Made by a program: the position numbers and the translations under genes. Shown here in pieces: positions 1 through 8,785 of a DNA stretch of 64,000 bases. The stretch covers positions 18,686-82,685 of the forward strand of contig NZ_JAERMU010000022.1 in assembly GCF_016756775.1 (NCBI RefSeq). The letters run 5' to 3'. The stretch's first letter is position 1. Every line of letters begins with the position of its first letter. The DNA is from Dryocola clanedunensis subsp. sulfonylureivorans (GTDB lineage: Bacteria; Pseudomonadota; Gammaproteobacteria; Enterobacterales; Enterobacteriaceae). The notes beneath the pieces were generated by a model that was not told the DNA's origin, made no database searches, and saw nothing but the letters and a program-made list of their open reading frames with translations.

Positions 1-58
1 GGAGGCCAGCGAGAGTAAGAATCTGGCGACCAACTCGGTTATTCCACCAGCCCAGTAG
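1..58 (+). CDS. yidQ: YidQ, 3' end only (partial)
   Basis: Reading from base 2 gives 18 codons and a TAG at 56-58, ending in ATNSVIPPAQ. This closely resembles the tail of E. coli YidQ, a small predicted lipoprotein whose gene lies next to yidR there as well. Only the C-terminus is present, so the signal peptide and lipobox cannot be seen. It converges on yidR, with three bases between the stop codons. Function is unknown. Confidence 0.75.
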   Translation, partial: EASESKNLATNSVIPPAQ

Positions 59-61
59 TTA

Positions 62-1327
62 TCACGCCGTTTGGGTCGCAAATAACTGGCGATACCCATC
101 CACATCCTGCATCCACGCGATATATTTTCCATCTGGAGAGAAGACTATCGCATCGGCAGAGGGCGGTTGGCTCCCCGCAGTGGTAAGCGGCGTGATATCC
201 CCGCTTTGCGCATCGCAAAGTACAACGCAATTCTCCACCACAAATCCCAGCGCTTTGCCCGAAGGATGCCAGTTAAACGCCGACTGGATGTCTGACGCGC
301 CGTGCGTGAGCTGCCGCGGCTCCCCGCCCTGCGGTGAAATCAGCCACATCTGCACCACGCCACCGTCATCCTTCATCAGAAAGGCCAGCTGGCTGCCGTC
401 CGGGCTGCTGCGCACCCAGTGGCGCGGCTGCTGTGCAAGGCCCGGGAAGCGGCGCTGATGGGTAAAGGTCAGCCGGCGCTGCTTAACGCTGACCGGAGGC
501 GCCGGGAGGGTGGTTTCGGTGCCTTCAAGCGGCTCCGCGCCCGCCTGCCGCCACTCAGCTTCGCTCTCCGGCAAATCAACGATAAACAGCTCCGGCACTT
601 TCTCGCCGCTCTCTGCCCGCGTATCGCCGATAAACGCCAGCGCCCAGCGCTGCTGGCTGCCGTCGGCCTTGCGGTAGCCCTTCTCTCCCAGCCAACCCTC
701 TTCATACGCGCGGTTTATCTCGTCCGTACCCGGACGGGGCGTGGAAGTCGTCCGGCTAACCAGCACACAGTAATGGCTGCCGTCGTACTCACGAGGATGC
801 TGCTTAACGGGTGTTACCGGGCCAAACGGCAGCGCGACACCAACGTTGCGTAAATCCTCAGCCGGGTCAAATTCGTGCATTACATGGTCGTTATAGGTGA
901 AGCTCAGGCGAGAGCCGTCTGGACTCCAGACGTGAACGTGGCTGCCGCCGCGCAGCGCGCCGGGGGTGAACGGTGCGGTAATGTCCATCGCATCGAGGTT
1001 GGTTGCCACGTTGTTTTCCGCCACCACGCCGCGGCGATGATGGAAATCGTACTGCCAGCTGTCGTCCGGGTTTTCCGGGCCGTGAATAAAGACGTAGCGC
1101 TCGGGGAGCTGCGGGTTTACCGTCACGACGCCAACATGTGCACCGGCAGGAGCCTTGTAAACCACTTCAACGTCACCCGTCCCGACGTTTACGCGCTCAA
1201 TAGTCTGGCTGGTAAAGGACGCGCCAGAGGGGCGAACATCGAAGGCAAGCCACTGGCTGTCCGGCGTCCAGACGTTAGTGTTGGTGAGCTGATGGTTACG
1301 CGGTGCGAAGGTGAGTTGTTTAGTCAC
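62..1327 (-). CDS. yidR: YidR, DUF3748 beta-propeller-like protein
   Basis: A 421-residue protein starting at GTG. It contains repeated blocks such as WTPDSQWLAFD, WSPDGSRLSFTYND, SSPDGSQLAFLMKD and FSPDGKYIAWMQD, which are TolB/WD40-like PD40 blades, so a beta-propeller is likely. No signal peptide is visible, so it is probably cytoplasmic. Length and sequence match E. coli YidR, whose function is not established. It converges on yidQ. In E. coli cbrA separates yidR from dgoT; here dgoT follows directly after a short intergenic segment. Confidence 0.85.
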   Translation of the reverse strand: MTKQLTFAPRNHQLTNTNVWTPDSQWLAFDVRPSGASFTSQTIERVNVGTGDVEVVYKAPAGAHVGVVTVNPQLPERYVFIHGPENPDDSWQYDFHHRRGVVAENNVATNLDAMDITAPFTPGALRGGSHVHVWSPDGSRLSFTYNDHVMHEFDPAEDLRNVGVALPFGPVTPVKQHPREYDGSHYCVLVSRTTSTPRPGTDEINRAYEEGWLGEKGYRKADGSQQRWALAFIGDTRAESGEKVPELFIVDLPESEAEWRQAGAEPLEGTETTLPAPPVSVKQRRLTFTHQRRFPGLAQQPRHWVRSSPDGSQLAFLMKDDGGVVQMWLISPQGGEPRQLTHGASDIQSAFNWHPSGKALGFVVENCVVLCDAQSGDITPLTTAGSQPPSADAIVFSPDGKYIAWMQDVDGYRQLFATQTA

Positions 1328-1425
1328 GATATTACCCTGAAGCGATAGACGCCTCAGGGTAAAACAAAGGAGTGTTTTAGAACAAACTTTATAAGATGAA
1401 TAAGTTAGCAGGCATCTTCAGAAAG

Positions 1426-1507
1426 ATAACAAGGAAAATCAATTCATTGATTATCGGCAGCTTAATCACAAAGAAGGAAAAACCACGTTTTTCCTTCTTT
1501 GTTAGCA
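1426..1507. repeat. Two-copy hairpin repeat, copy A
   Basis: About 82 bp that aligns in the same orientation with 12864-12945 at roughly four in five positions. It contains two inverted repeats: AATCAA/TTGATT (1437-1442 and 1447-1452) and a longer stem with arms at 1468-1482 and 1488-1502 around the five-base loop CCACG. It lies just after the dgoT stop codon, so the long stem could also act as the dgo operon terminator. It does not match REP or ERIC consensus sequences as I know them. Confidence 0.7.
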
Positions 1508-1509
1508 CT

Positions 1510-2802
1510 TTAGCCTACCCTTTCTACTTTTCCGACCAGCAGAATGTAGGAGAGCGCACCAATCAGCGTGACGACCGAGATATAAACCAGAGCAGGCGCA
1601 AAGCCGTGCGACTGGGCAAGATAACCAATCACAAGCGGTACGGTAATACCGCCCAGGCCACCGATGAAGTTAAATACCCCGCCGGTCAGGCCAATCAGGC
1701 GCATCGGTGCCAGCGACGAGACAAGCGACCAGGTAATAGACGCAAAACCATTGCCGAAGAAGGCCACAGCCATCAGCGTCATTATCCATACCGGATCGTT
1801 AGTGTAGTTAGCGCCCATGATGCAGGTCGAGAGCAGCAGACCAATGATGATTGGCGTTTTACGTGCTATCCCCAGAGAGTAACCTTTACGCACCAGACGG
1901 TCAGCTACCCAGCCTGACAGCAGCACGCCAACGAACGCGGCCAGGAACGGCACGGTCGTCATAAAGCCAGCCTTCAGCGCGGTAATGCCTTTTTCCTGAG
2001 TCAGGTAGTTAGGGAACCAGGTCAGGAAGAACCAGAGCGTTGAAGCGACGGCAAACTGACCAATATAAACGCCAACCAGCTTGCGGTTGAACACCAGCTT
2101 CCAGTCTGCGGCGGTCATGGGGACGCGTGTTTTTTTCTCAGAGGGTGCATCACCATCCACCAGACCACCGCCTTCACGAATGTAGTCCAGCTCCGCCTGG
2201 TTAATGCCTTTGCTGGCACGAGGCGCCTGATACACTTTGATCCAGATGAACGACCAGACAATCCCGATAGCACCCGTAATAATAAACACCCAGTGCCAGC
2301 TAAGTATCTCCTGGATCCAGATAAGCAGCGGGGTCAGAAACGCCAGGCCTACAAACTGGCCTGATGTGTAGAAACCTACCGCTGAAGCACGTTCTCGCTC
2401 CGGGAACCAGCTCGTCACCATACGGTTATTGGTCGGGAAAGCAGGCGCTTCAAAGATACCTGTGATAGCACGCAGGCCAATCAAAGACATCAGCCCGGTC
2501 GCAAAGCCCTGGAAAAGCGTCGCCACAGACCAGCCAAAAATCGCAATGAAATAGGTCATCCGTGACCCAACTCGATCGAGGAACCAGCCGCCGGGGATCT
2601 GGCACAGCGTATACAGCCAGGCAAAGGCCGAAAAGATATAGCCCATCTCGGTTTTAGATATACCGAACTCTTCCTGAATATGGGCGGAAGCCACGGCCAG
2701 GTTGGCGCGGTCAACGTAGCAAATCACCACCGTAATAAAGATCATTACGAGCGTTAAATAACGACGGCGTGTAGGTTTTGCAGCAGTTACAGAAATATCC
2801 AT
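1510..2802 (-). CDS. dgoT: D-galactonate:H+ symporter (MFS)
   Basis: A 430-residue inner-membrane transporter of the major facilitator superfamily, anion:cation symporter group, about twelve membrane segments. It aligns almost without gaps with E. coli DgoT. Asp31 (in CYVDRAN) and Glu118 (in GIFEAPAF) are the counterparts of the proton/substrate-coupling pair called D46 and E133 in the longer numbering of the E. coli protein. It is the last gene of the dgo operon and imports D-galactonate for DgoD. The gap to dgoD is 112 bp, larger than elsewhere in the operon, and holds a hairpin. Confidence 0.95.
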   Translation of the reverse strand: MDISVTAAKPTRRRYLTLVMIFITVVICYVDRANLAVASAHIQEEFGISKTEMGYIFSAFAWLYTLCQIPGGWFLDRVGSRMTYFIAIFGWSVATLFQGFATGLMSLIGLRAITGIFEAPAFPTNNRMVTSWFPERERASAVGFYTSGQFVGLAFLTPLLIWIQEILSWHWVFIITGAIGIVWSFIWIKVYQAPRASKGINQAELDYIREGGGLVDGDAPSEKKTRVPMTAADWKLVFNRKLVGVYIGQFAVASTLWFFLTWFPNYLTQEKGITALKAGFMTTVPFLAAFVGVLLSGWVADRLVRKGYSLGIARKTPIIIGLLLSTCIMGANYTNDPVWIMTLMAVAFFGNGFASITWSLVSSLAPMRLIGLTGGVFNFIGGLGGITVPLVIGYLAQSHGFAPALVYISVVTLIGALSYILLVGKVERVG

Positions 2803-2823
2803 AACATCTGTCTCCTGATTTTT

Positions 2824-2849
2824 GGCATGGCGATACCTGTCACCATGCC
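2824..2849 (-). other. Hairpin between dgoD and dgoT
   Basis: Inverted repeat GGCATGG (2824-2830) and CCATGCC (2843-2849) in the only long gap of the dgo operon. No T-run follows on the minus strand, so it looks like an mRNA-processing or stability hairpin rather than a terminator. Confidence 0.4.
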
Positions 2850-2914
2850 CTGTTTATTACAGAGGGTGTTTTATCTTTACTATTTTTTAGTGCAGCTTCA
2901 GTAGGGGTAGAGCA

Positions 2915-4063
2915 TTACCATTCGGCAACGGCACCGTCGGGATAGCGCCACAATGGGTTACGCCAGTCGGTGGCCTCTTTGCTACGGGCGATGACCTGCT
3001 CTTCGTCGATTTCCACGCCAAGACCCGGCTTCATTAGCGGCATAAAGTGGCCGCCATCCATCTGAAAATCTTCTTTGTTTTTCACAAAGTCGAGTAGCTC
3101 TGCGCCTTTGTTGTAGTGAATACCCATGCTCTGCTCCTGGAACACGGCGTTCCGGGAAACAAAGTCGATATGCAGGCAGGCGGCGAGCGCAATGGGCCCC
3201 AGCGGGCAGTGCGGCGCCAGCGCGACGTCGTAAGCCTCTGCCATGGCAGCAATTTTGTAGCACTCGGTGATGCCACCAGCATGGGAAAGATCGGGTTGCA
3301 GAATCGCCAGGCCACCTGCTTCCAGCACGCGTTTAAACTCAAAGCGCGAGAACATACGTTCGCCCGCAGCGATTGGGATATGGGTCTGCGCCGCCAGGCG
3401 CGGATAGTATTCAGCCTGCTCCGCCAGCACCGGTTCTTCAATAAATAGCGGGCGATATTGCTCAAGCTCTTTGATCAGCACTTTCGCCATCGGCGCGCTG
3501 ACGCGACCATGGAAATCCAGACCAAATTCAATTTCGTTACCGAAGGCCTCGCGAATTTGTGCCACGGTGTTGACGGCGGCATCAACATGACGAGAATTTT
3601 CAATAATCCCCATCTCTTCACAGCCGTTTAATTTAAAGGTATCAAAGCCAATTTTGCGCAGTGATTTAATCCCGTCGATGACTTCTGCCGGACGGTCGCC
3701 GCCAACCCAGCTATAAGCTTTGATTTTATCGCGAACCAGGCCGCCCATTAATTGCCAGACCGGGGCGTTTAATACTTTGCCTTTAATATCCCAGAGCGCC
3801 TGGTCGATACCGGCAATCGCGCTCATTAATATCGGGCCGCCGCGATAAAATCCGCCGCGGTACATCACCTGCCATAAATCATTGATGCGCGCCGGATCCT
3901 GGCCAATTAATAATTCGCCCAGTTCGTGTACCGCCGCTTCGACGCTTTTTGCACGCCCTTCTATCACCGGTTCGCCCCAGCCGACCACGCCCTCATCGGT
4001 TTCTATTTTCAGGAACATCCAGCGCGGAGGTAAGCGGTAAGTCGTGAGTCTGGTAATTTTCAT
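2915..4063 (-). CDS. dgoD: D-galactonate dehydratase
   Basis: A 382-residue enolase-superfamily enzyme (mandelate-racemase subgroup) that dehydrates D-galactonate to 2-dehydro-3-deoxy-D-galactonate. Visible catalytic elements are GLDFHGRV (Mg-ligand Asp183 and base His185), IEEPV (Glu209), GERMF (Glu235) and PHCPLGP (His285). Length equals the E. coli enzyme. Its ATG overlaps the TGA of dgoA in an ATGA arrangement, indicating translational coupling. Cytoplasmic. Confidence 0.96.
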   Translation of the reverse strand: MKITRLTTYRLPPRWMFLKIETDEGVVGWGEPVIEGRAKSVEAAVHELGELLIGQDPARINDLWQVMYRGGFYRGGPILMSAIAGIDQALWDIKGKVLNAPVWQLMGGLVRDKIKAYSWVGGDRPAEVIDGIKSLRKIGFDTFKLNGCEEMGIIENSRHVDAAVNTVAQIREAFGNEIEFGLDFHGRVSAPMAKVLIKELEQYRPLFIEEPVLAEQAEYYPRLAAQTHIPIAAGERMFSRFEFKRVLEAGGLAILQPDLSHAGGITECYKIAAMAEAYDVALAPHCPLGPIALAACLHIDFVSRNAVFQEQSMGIHYNKGAELLDFVKNKEDFQMDGGHFMPLMKPGLGVEIDEEQVIARSKEATDWRNPLWRYPDGAVAEW

Positions 4064-4680
4064 GATTGCACTGCCTCTTGATACGCTTTAACAAATGCTT
4101 TTGCTTTTTCGACGGTCCGCTCAACGGGCTGCCCTGCACGATAAAGGTCGCTGCCAAGCCCGGCACCGGCACAGCCGGCTTTTAACCAGCTAGCCAGATT
4201 TTCTGGCGTAACGCCCCCCACGGCAAAAACGGGAACGTCTGGCGGCAGTACGGCTTTCAGCGCTTTGATGTAGTCCGGGCCAAATGAGGAAGAGGGGAAA
4301 ATTTTCAGCGCCTGCGCACCTGCATCCAGCGCGTTGAAGGCCTCGGTTGCCGTCGCACAGCCCGCACAAACGGTCATCCCGCTCGCGACGGCACGGCGAA
4401 TCACTTCGGGCTGGGTGTTCGGCGTCACGACCAGTTTGCTGCCCATGGCAGCAAGTTCATCGACCTGTTCAGATTTAAGCACCGTTCCGGCACCGATCAG
4501 CGCCTGCTGGCCAAAAGCCTCGACCATCGCCGGGATGCTTTTTTGCCATTGCGGTGAGTTAAGGGGGATCTCTATCGCGTCGAACCCCGCGTCCAGCAAG
4601 GCCGCAACGTGAGCGTGTGCTTCGTCCGGGGTGATGCCGCGCAAAATCGCGATCAGCGGAAGATTAGTTTGCCACTGCAT
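4060..4680 (-). CDS. dgoA: 2-dehydro-3-deoxy-6-phosphogalactonate aldolase
   Basis: A 206-residue KDPG/KDPGal-aldolase-family enzyme that cleaves KDPGal to pyruvate and glyceraldehyde-3-phosphate, the last step of the pathway. Active-site elements: ILRG (Arg14), AIEIPL (Glu37) and the Schiff-base Lys in ALKIFPSS. I start at the ATG at 4680 rather than the TTG six bases upstream, because GGAG lies 8 nt before the ATG but only 2 nt before the TTG; the resulting MQWQT start also matches E. coli. Its beginning overlaps the end of dgoK by 17 bp. Confidence 0.95.
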   Translation of the reverse strand: MQWQTNLPLIAILRGITPDEAHAHVAALLDAGFDAIEIPLNSPQWQKSIPAMVEAFGQQALIGAGTVLKSEQVDELAAMGSKLVVTPNTQPEVIRRAVASGMTVCAGCATATEAFNALDAGAQALKIFPSSSFGPDYIKALKAVLPPDVPVFAVGGVTPENLASWLKAGCAGAGLGSDLYRAGQPVERTVEKAKAFVKAYQEAVQS

Positions 4681-5548
4681 TTGCAATACTCCTTATTCCT
4701 GCCTGGAATGCCTCGTCGCCGTCCAGTACCGAAGCCTGGAAGCCCAGCAGCGCAAGCGCGCTAACGTAGCGCTGGCTCAGGGACGGGTTAGCCACGAGGG
4801 TGACGGGATGCTGCTGGCTCAATGCGTAATGGCGGGTCATCGCCGCCGCTTCGTTGCCAATCAGCAACCCGGAAAGAAACTCGCTCACCTCATCGCGGGG
4901 TAAATTACCCAGCACGTGGGCGGCGCGGACTTCAAAAAGGCGGGGGAGTAAATCGCGGTCGTTTACGCCCCGCTCCAGCCCGGCCCTGAAGGCGCTGAGG
5001 CTTGCCTGTTGCTCCGGCAGGCCAGCGCCGACCAGAGAGTGATTAAGCAGGAGATGGTGCAGCTCGCCGGTCATCACGGTGCGGAAGTCCTGCACCGTGT
5101 GCTCATCGGCATGGACCCACTTGCAGTGGGTGCCCGGCATCACGTAAAGCGGAGCCTGGCTCAACGCTTTCGCACCCAGCAGCTGGGTCTCTTCGCCGCG
5201 CATGACGTTGCGGTTGTCTTCACGCTGCACGCTCATGCCGGGGATAATCCAGACGTTGTCCAGAACGGGCGTGAGCTGCTGGCTGAGGTCAGAAAACTGC
5301 GCCGGGCAGGGAAGATAAGGGGCTGTTTTCCAGCCTGCATTGCTGCCAACCATGCCCGCCATCAGCACCGGCGTATTGTCTTCACGCCAGCCGTGGGTAA
5401 CTTCATCGAACACCGCCTGCGGGGATTTGCCGTTCAGCCGGGTTACCCCAGCCGCGGTTTGCCGACTGTCAACGCAGGTGCCGTCCTGATAGTACCAGGC
5501 GCGCAGGTTGGTCGAACCCCAGTCAATAGCGATGTAGCGAGATGTCAT
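4664..5548 (-). CDS. dgoK: 2-dehydro-3-deoxygalactonokinase
   Basis: A 294-residue sugar-acid kinase that phosphorylates 2-dehydro-3-deoxy-D-galactonate at position 6 using ATP. The N-terminal AIDWGSTNLRAW is the phosphate-1 motif of the actin-like kinase fold, and MPGTHCKWV is typical of DgoK. Length is close to the 292 residues of E. coli DgoK. It overlaps dgoR at its start (ATGA) and dgoA at its end, so the whole block is translationally coupled. Confidence 0.95.
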   Translation of the reverse strand: MTSRYIAIDWGSTNLRAWYYQDGTCVDSRQTAAGVTRLNGKSPQAVFDEVTHGWREDNTPVLMAGMVGSNAGWKTAPYLPCPAQFSDLSQQLTPVLDNVWIIPGMSVQREDNRNVMRGEETQLLGAKALSQAPLYVMPGTHCKWVHADEHTVQDFRTVMTGELHHLLLNHSLVGAGLPEQQASLSAFRAGLERGVNDRDLLPRLFEVRAAHVLGNLPRDEVSEFLSGLLIGNEAAAMTRHYALSQQHPVTLVANPSLSQRYVSALALLGFQASVLDGDEAFQAGIRSIANAVAN

Positions 5549-6228
5549 GTAATGTCCTTTAGTCGTTTCGTGGAGCTGGCGATCATGGTCATTGCCGCCC
5601 GCTCCGCAGCCTCGCTGTCCTGATGGCGTATCGCATCAAACAGCGCTTTGTGTTCCGCCAGCGTTTTCGGCATGTTGGCCTCATCACCCATCCAGGTCCG
5701 TTCAAAAACGGCACGCTGCAATGAGCTGATAGCAATGCTGAGCTGCTGTAAAACCGGGTTGTGAACCGATTCCAGCACCGCCTCGTGATAGCGGATATCC
5801 GCTTCGTTAAAGGCATCACGATCCTGATTGTGGGCAACCATGTCGTTGAGCGCCGCTTCAATCTTTGCCAGATCGCTTGAGGTTGCCCGTTCCGCCGCCC
5901 AGCGGGCGATGGCCGGCTCAACCAGGTGGCGTACTTCGCTCATCGCGCTAATCAGTCGCGGGTCATAGTCGTTTTCCAGTACCCACTGCAGCACCTCGGT
6001 ATCAAGGTAGTTCCACTGGTTACGCGGTAAAACAAATCCGCCACGGTAACGCTTCATCTCGATGAGCCGTTTTGCCATCAGCGAGCGGTACACTTCGCGG
6101 ATGATATTGCGCGAGGTTTCAAACTCTTCACACAAATCCGCTTCCGAAGGTAAGGCTGCGCCGGGCGTGTACTTGCCATCAACGATTTGCTTACCCAGCG
6201 TCACGATGATGCGGTCGGTCTTGGTCAT
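5545..6228 (-). CDS. dgoR: GntR/FadR-type repressor of the dgo operon
   Basis: A 227-residue regulator with an N-terminal winged helix-turn-helix (about residues 5-70, including LPSEADLCEEFETSRNIIRE) and a C-terminal all-helical FCD effector domain. Sequence and operon position match E. coli DgoR, a repressor released by D-galactonate. I start at the ATG at 6228 (MTKTDR), preceded by AGGAC. The reading frame stays open to 6396, but that extension runs across the operator and is unlike the family. First gene of dgoRKADT. Confidence 0.93.
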   Translation of the reverse strand: MTKTDRIIVTLGKQIVDGKYTPGAALPSEADLCEEFETSRNIIREVYRSLMAKRLIEMKRYRGGFVLPRNQWNYLDTEVLQWVLENDYDPRLISAMSEVRHLVEPAIARWAAERATSSDLAKIEAALNDMVAHNQDRDAFNEADIRYHEAVLESVHNPVLQQLSIAISSLQRAVFERTWMGDEANMPKTLAEHKALFDAIRHQDSEAAERAAMTMIASSTKRLKDIT

Positions 6229-6338
6229 GATTAGTCCTGTTACTGAAAAGGAAATAATCACTACTTTATCGTGAGCGACGAAAAAAGCCTCATGTTTGCC
6301 GTACAAAATCACGGTGATATTCTCTTCCGACGCCATCA

Positions 6339-6370
6339 ATGTAGTACAAATATCATATGTTGTACTACAA
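6339..6370 (-). promoter_or_regulatory. Twin DgoR operator and dgo promoter region
   Basis: Two near-identical palindromes, ATGTAGTACAA (6339-6349) and TTGTACTACAA (6360-6370), have centres 21 bp apart, two helical turns. Together they form a large inverted repeat upstream of dgoR. On the minus strand a TATGAT (-10-like) lies between them with TTGTGA about 19 bp upstream, so bound DgoR would cover the promoter. Assignment to DgoR is inference from position and the FadR-family site style. Confidence 0.7.
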
Positions 6371-6562
6371 TTTGAATCACAAAACAGACAATCCATAACA
6401 GGGATTGGCGATAAAAAGAGAGAGACAGCAAAAGGGGCGTGAGAAATTGAAGGCGGCTACCGATGAGGAAAGGTTCGGGATAGCTGGAGGGAACGGGCAA
6501 TCCTCCAGGTCATAAAACGTGACCAGCAGGAAAGAACCCGTAACTTCATGCAGGTAAGGGCG

Positions 6563-7420
6563 TCAGGATAATTTGTCTACGCTATCCCGGCTGCGACGGA
6601 TCATTTTCATCCCTTCGCTTTCGTTAAGCTGGAGCAAGCCCATAAACAGCAGGTCGGTGACGCACAGTTGCGCGGTACGCGATGAGATGGACGAGCTGCG
6701 CCAACGCTGTTCATCAGAAACCGTGTCGAGCGTGTAGTCCGCAATTTTTCGCAAATCGCTGTCCTGCAATGACGTTATCGCCACCACCGCCGCCCCTTTC
6801 GCTTTCGCTATTTCGGCTGCCAGCAGGACTTCTTTTCGCTGACCAGAGAAGGAGATTGCCAGCATGACGTCCCGGCTGGAAAGCGTCTGGGCTATCGTTA
6901 GCTGTACATGGCTGTCGTATTCCGTAATGACATGAAAACCAATTTTCATCAGTTTCCAGGCCAGATCTTTCCCCACCAGCGAAGAGCCACCGATAGCAGA
7001 AATATGGATGCGGCTGGCCGACTGCAACAGCCCAATGACTTGCCCAAGCTGCTGGGCATCCAGGTTATCCGTGGTTCTTCTGAGCGCATTAAGCTTTTCA
7101 TTTAACAGCTTATTCGCCACGTCAGTGAGCGGATCCTGACTGCTGATATCGTTATGCAAATGGGAGGATTGCTGTTTGCGCTCCGAAGCCTGCTGCCCCC
7201 ACTCTTCAACCAGCGCCATTTTGAATTTTGTGAACCCCTGCAGGCCGAGCTTTTGCGCGAACTTGACGATGGCCGACTGGCTGATGCCAAGGGTTTGTGC
7301 CAGCTGCTGTGAAGAAAGCTCTTTAAGCGCGTCAGGGCTGCTGATCACGAAATCAGCGATCCTGCGCTCACCGGGGGTGTAGCGATCCAGGTTCTCAATC
7401 ATTTTTTGACGGTAAAGCAC
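6563..7420 (-). CDS. RpiR-family regulator, MurR-like
   Basis: A 285-residue regulator with an N-terminal helix-turn-helix of the RpiR family (LGISQSAIVKFAQKLG) and a C-terminal SIS sugar-phosphate domain (about residues 125-260). It resembles E. coli MurR, also 285 residues, along its whole length but is clearly divergent. I start at the GTG at 7420, 8 nt after GGAG, which gives an MLY start like MurR; the frame stays open to 7558. It is divergent from the porin-murQP genes, so it most likely represses them and senses MurNAc-6-phosphate. That role is inferred. Confidence 0.82.
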   Translation of the reverse strand: MLYRQKMIENLDRYTPGERRIADFVISSPDALKELSSQQLAQTLGISQSAIVKFAQKLGLQGFTKFKMALVEEWGQQASERKQQSSHLHNDISSQDPLTDVANKLLNEKLNALRRTTDNLDAQQLGQVIGLLQSASRIHISAIGGSSLVGKDLAWKLMKIGFHVITEYDSHVQLTIAQTLSSRDVMLAISFSGQRKEVLLAAEIAKAKGAAVVAITSLQDSDLRKIADYTLDTVSDEQRWRSSSISSRTAQLCVTDLLFMGLLQLNESEGMKMIRRSRDSVDKLS

Positions 7421-7531
7421 CTGTGTTTCTCCACAAAAAAAGGTCTGAAGATCATTACCTTCTCCAACGGGAAAGGCAACAGAGCATTGCCTCAATAGCG
7501 CTTTTTGACCGGTAGATAACCTTACAAAAAA

Positions 7532-7547
7532 CATGAACAATGTCACA
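7532..7547 (+). promoter_or_regulatory. Candidate CRP site
   Basis: CATGA-6 nt-TCACA: one perfect half (TCACA) and one 3/5 half of the TGTGA-N6-TCACA consensus, between the divergent regulator and porin genes. Catabolite control would suit a PTS sugar operon. A single imperfect match. Confidence 0.35.
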
Positions 7548-7560
7548 TTTACCAACAAAA

Positions 7561-7636
7561 GAATAAATTATTCCTTTAAATACCAAAAGTAATAATAGAT
7601 TATTCCGCTCGGCGCCAGACCAACTAATAATTTATT
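7561..7636 (+). promoter_or_regulatory. Three AT-rich palindromes upstream of the porin
   Basis: GAATAA-A-TTATTC (7561-7573), AATAAT-AG-ATTATT (7591-7604) and AATAA-T-TTATT (7626-7636) are each perfect palindromes of a common AATAA/TTATT type, with centres 30-34 bp apart. They sit between the RpiR-type regulator and the porin start and are the natural candidates for its operators. No biochemical consensus is available to me for this regulator. Confidence 0.5.
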
Positions 7637-7655
7637 CGCTAATGGAATGATGATA

Positions 7656-8732
7656 ATGAAAACAAAGATTTGTGCCCTTTCTCTTATTGCCATGATGGCA
7701 AGTTTTTCTACGCAAGCCGCTGAAATTTATAAAGGGAAGGATGGTTCAAACCTCGATCTGTATGGTCGCCTGGGGTTTAACATCTCTGACAAAAAAACCG
7801 GTGATACTCAGGGCGATTTCGATGGTCGTTTCGGCATCAGCGGTCGTCAGGTCGTCAATGACACCGTTTCCGTGATTGGTCTGGCCCAGTACCAGGTTAA
7901 CTCCGCAGAGTACGCCAACAACGTTGAAGGTGATAATGACAGCCTGACTGCTCGTTATGTGTGGGCGGGTCTGGATATGTCCGAATACGGTAAAATCACC
8001 GGCGGACGTGTTTCTTCCGGGTTGATTATGTTCACCGATATTGGCGATGTGTTCGCCAGCTCCGATGTTTCTACTGGTCGCCAGGCTCGTCGTATCGACC
8101 CGACCGCCGTACAGGTATTCCGTCAGGACGGTACCGTTCAGTACCAGAACACCTTTGGTAATCTTGATTTCTCCACCGCCTATATTATTGGCAACAATAC
8201 CTCTGATCTGGATTATGGCTACAACTCAGCGATGCGCTACACGCTGGATATGGGGGATGCAGGTAAACTCGCTCCGGTTATTGCCTTCCAGAAAACTCGC
8301 GCTAATCAGAGCGCCAACAGTCGTACCGATGGGGCTGATACCTTTACCTATGGCGGTATTGGTACACGTTACTATCTCAACTCTTTAATGCTTGGCCTGC
8401 TTTATTCCCAGGATACGGTCACCTACTCCAATGGCTATGAAGACAGCAAGGACAAGAACTGGGAGTTCACCGCGGCTTATGACATCAACAGTGACTGGAC
8501 GGTTCGCGCCGGCTACCGTCATCTCGATAACGACGGTGGCGATAAGCTGGAACTGCGTGACACCACCTTCGAAGCACAGTATCGCCTGACCCCGCGCAGC
8601 TCACTGTACGCCGCTTACATTTTACGTAATGGTCACAACGGTACCAACGTGATGAACGGCGATGTCGTTTCATTTGGCGGCAGCTCGGCATCAGAAAGCT
8701 TCTACCACACAGGTCTGCGTTACGAATTCTAA
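7656..8732 (+). CDS. Outer-membrane porin (OmpC/PhoE superfamily)
   Basis: A 358-residue trimeric-porin-type beta barrel with a typical signal peptide ending STQA, mature protein starting AEIYKGKDG, and the terminal-Phe signature YEF required for outer-membrane assembly. Start chosen at the ATG at 7656 because TGGA precedes it by 9 nt; two in-frame ATGs lie just upstream (7647, 7650). The loop-3 region reads SSGLIMFTDIGDVFAS and lacks the PEFGG motif of OmpF/OmpC/PhoE, so channel specificity probably differs. Placed ahead of murQP, it may admit muropeptide-derived sugars; that is inference. Confidence 0.88.
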   Translation: MKTKICALSLIAMMASFSTQAAEIYKGKDGSNLDLYGRLGFNISDKKTGDTQGDFDGRFGISGRQVVNDTVSVIGLAQYQVNSAEYANNVEGDNDSLTARYVWAGLDMSEYGKITGGRVSSGLIMFTDIGDVFASSDVSTGRQARRIDPTAVQVFRQDGTVQYQNTFGNLDFSTAYIIGNNTSDLDYGYNSAMRYTLDMGDAGKLAPVIAFQKTRANQSANSRTDGADTFTYGGIGTRYYLNSLMLGLLYSQDTVTYSNGYEDSKDKNWEFTAAYDINSDWTVRAGYRHLDNDGGDKLELRDTTFEAQYRLTPRSSLYAAYILRNGHNGTNVMNGDVVSFGGSSASESFYHTGLRYEF

Positions 8733-8743
8733 CTAGCTATGAC

Positions 8744-8773
8744 GTCGGAACAGATTCACTGTTCCGACTTTTA
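8744..8773 (+). terminator. Intercistronic hairpin terminator after the porin
   Basis: Stem GTCGGAACAG / CTGTTCCGAC (8744-8753 and 8759-8768), 5-nt loop, then TTTT. It lies between the porin and the DUF2057 gene in an otherwise co-directional cluster, so it probably causes partial termination and keeps porin expression higher than the genes behind it. Confidence 0.75.
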
Positions 8774-8785
8774 AAGGAGCATCCG

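Noticed and set aside
2824..2849. Terminator between dgoD and dgoT
   Set aside because: The hairpin has no T-run on the minus strand and dgoT belongs to the operon.
6229..6396. N-terminal extension of DgoR
   Set aside because: It would translate through the operator; the ATG at 6228 has a ribosome site and matches E. coli DgoR.
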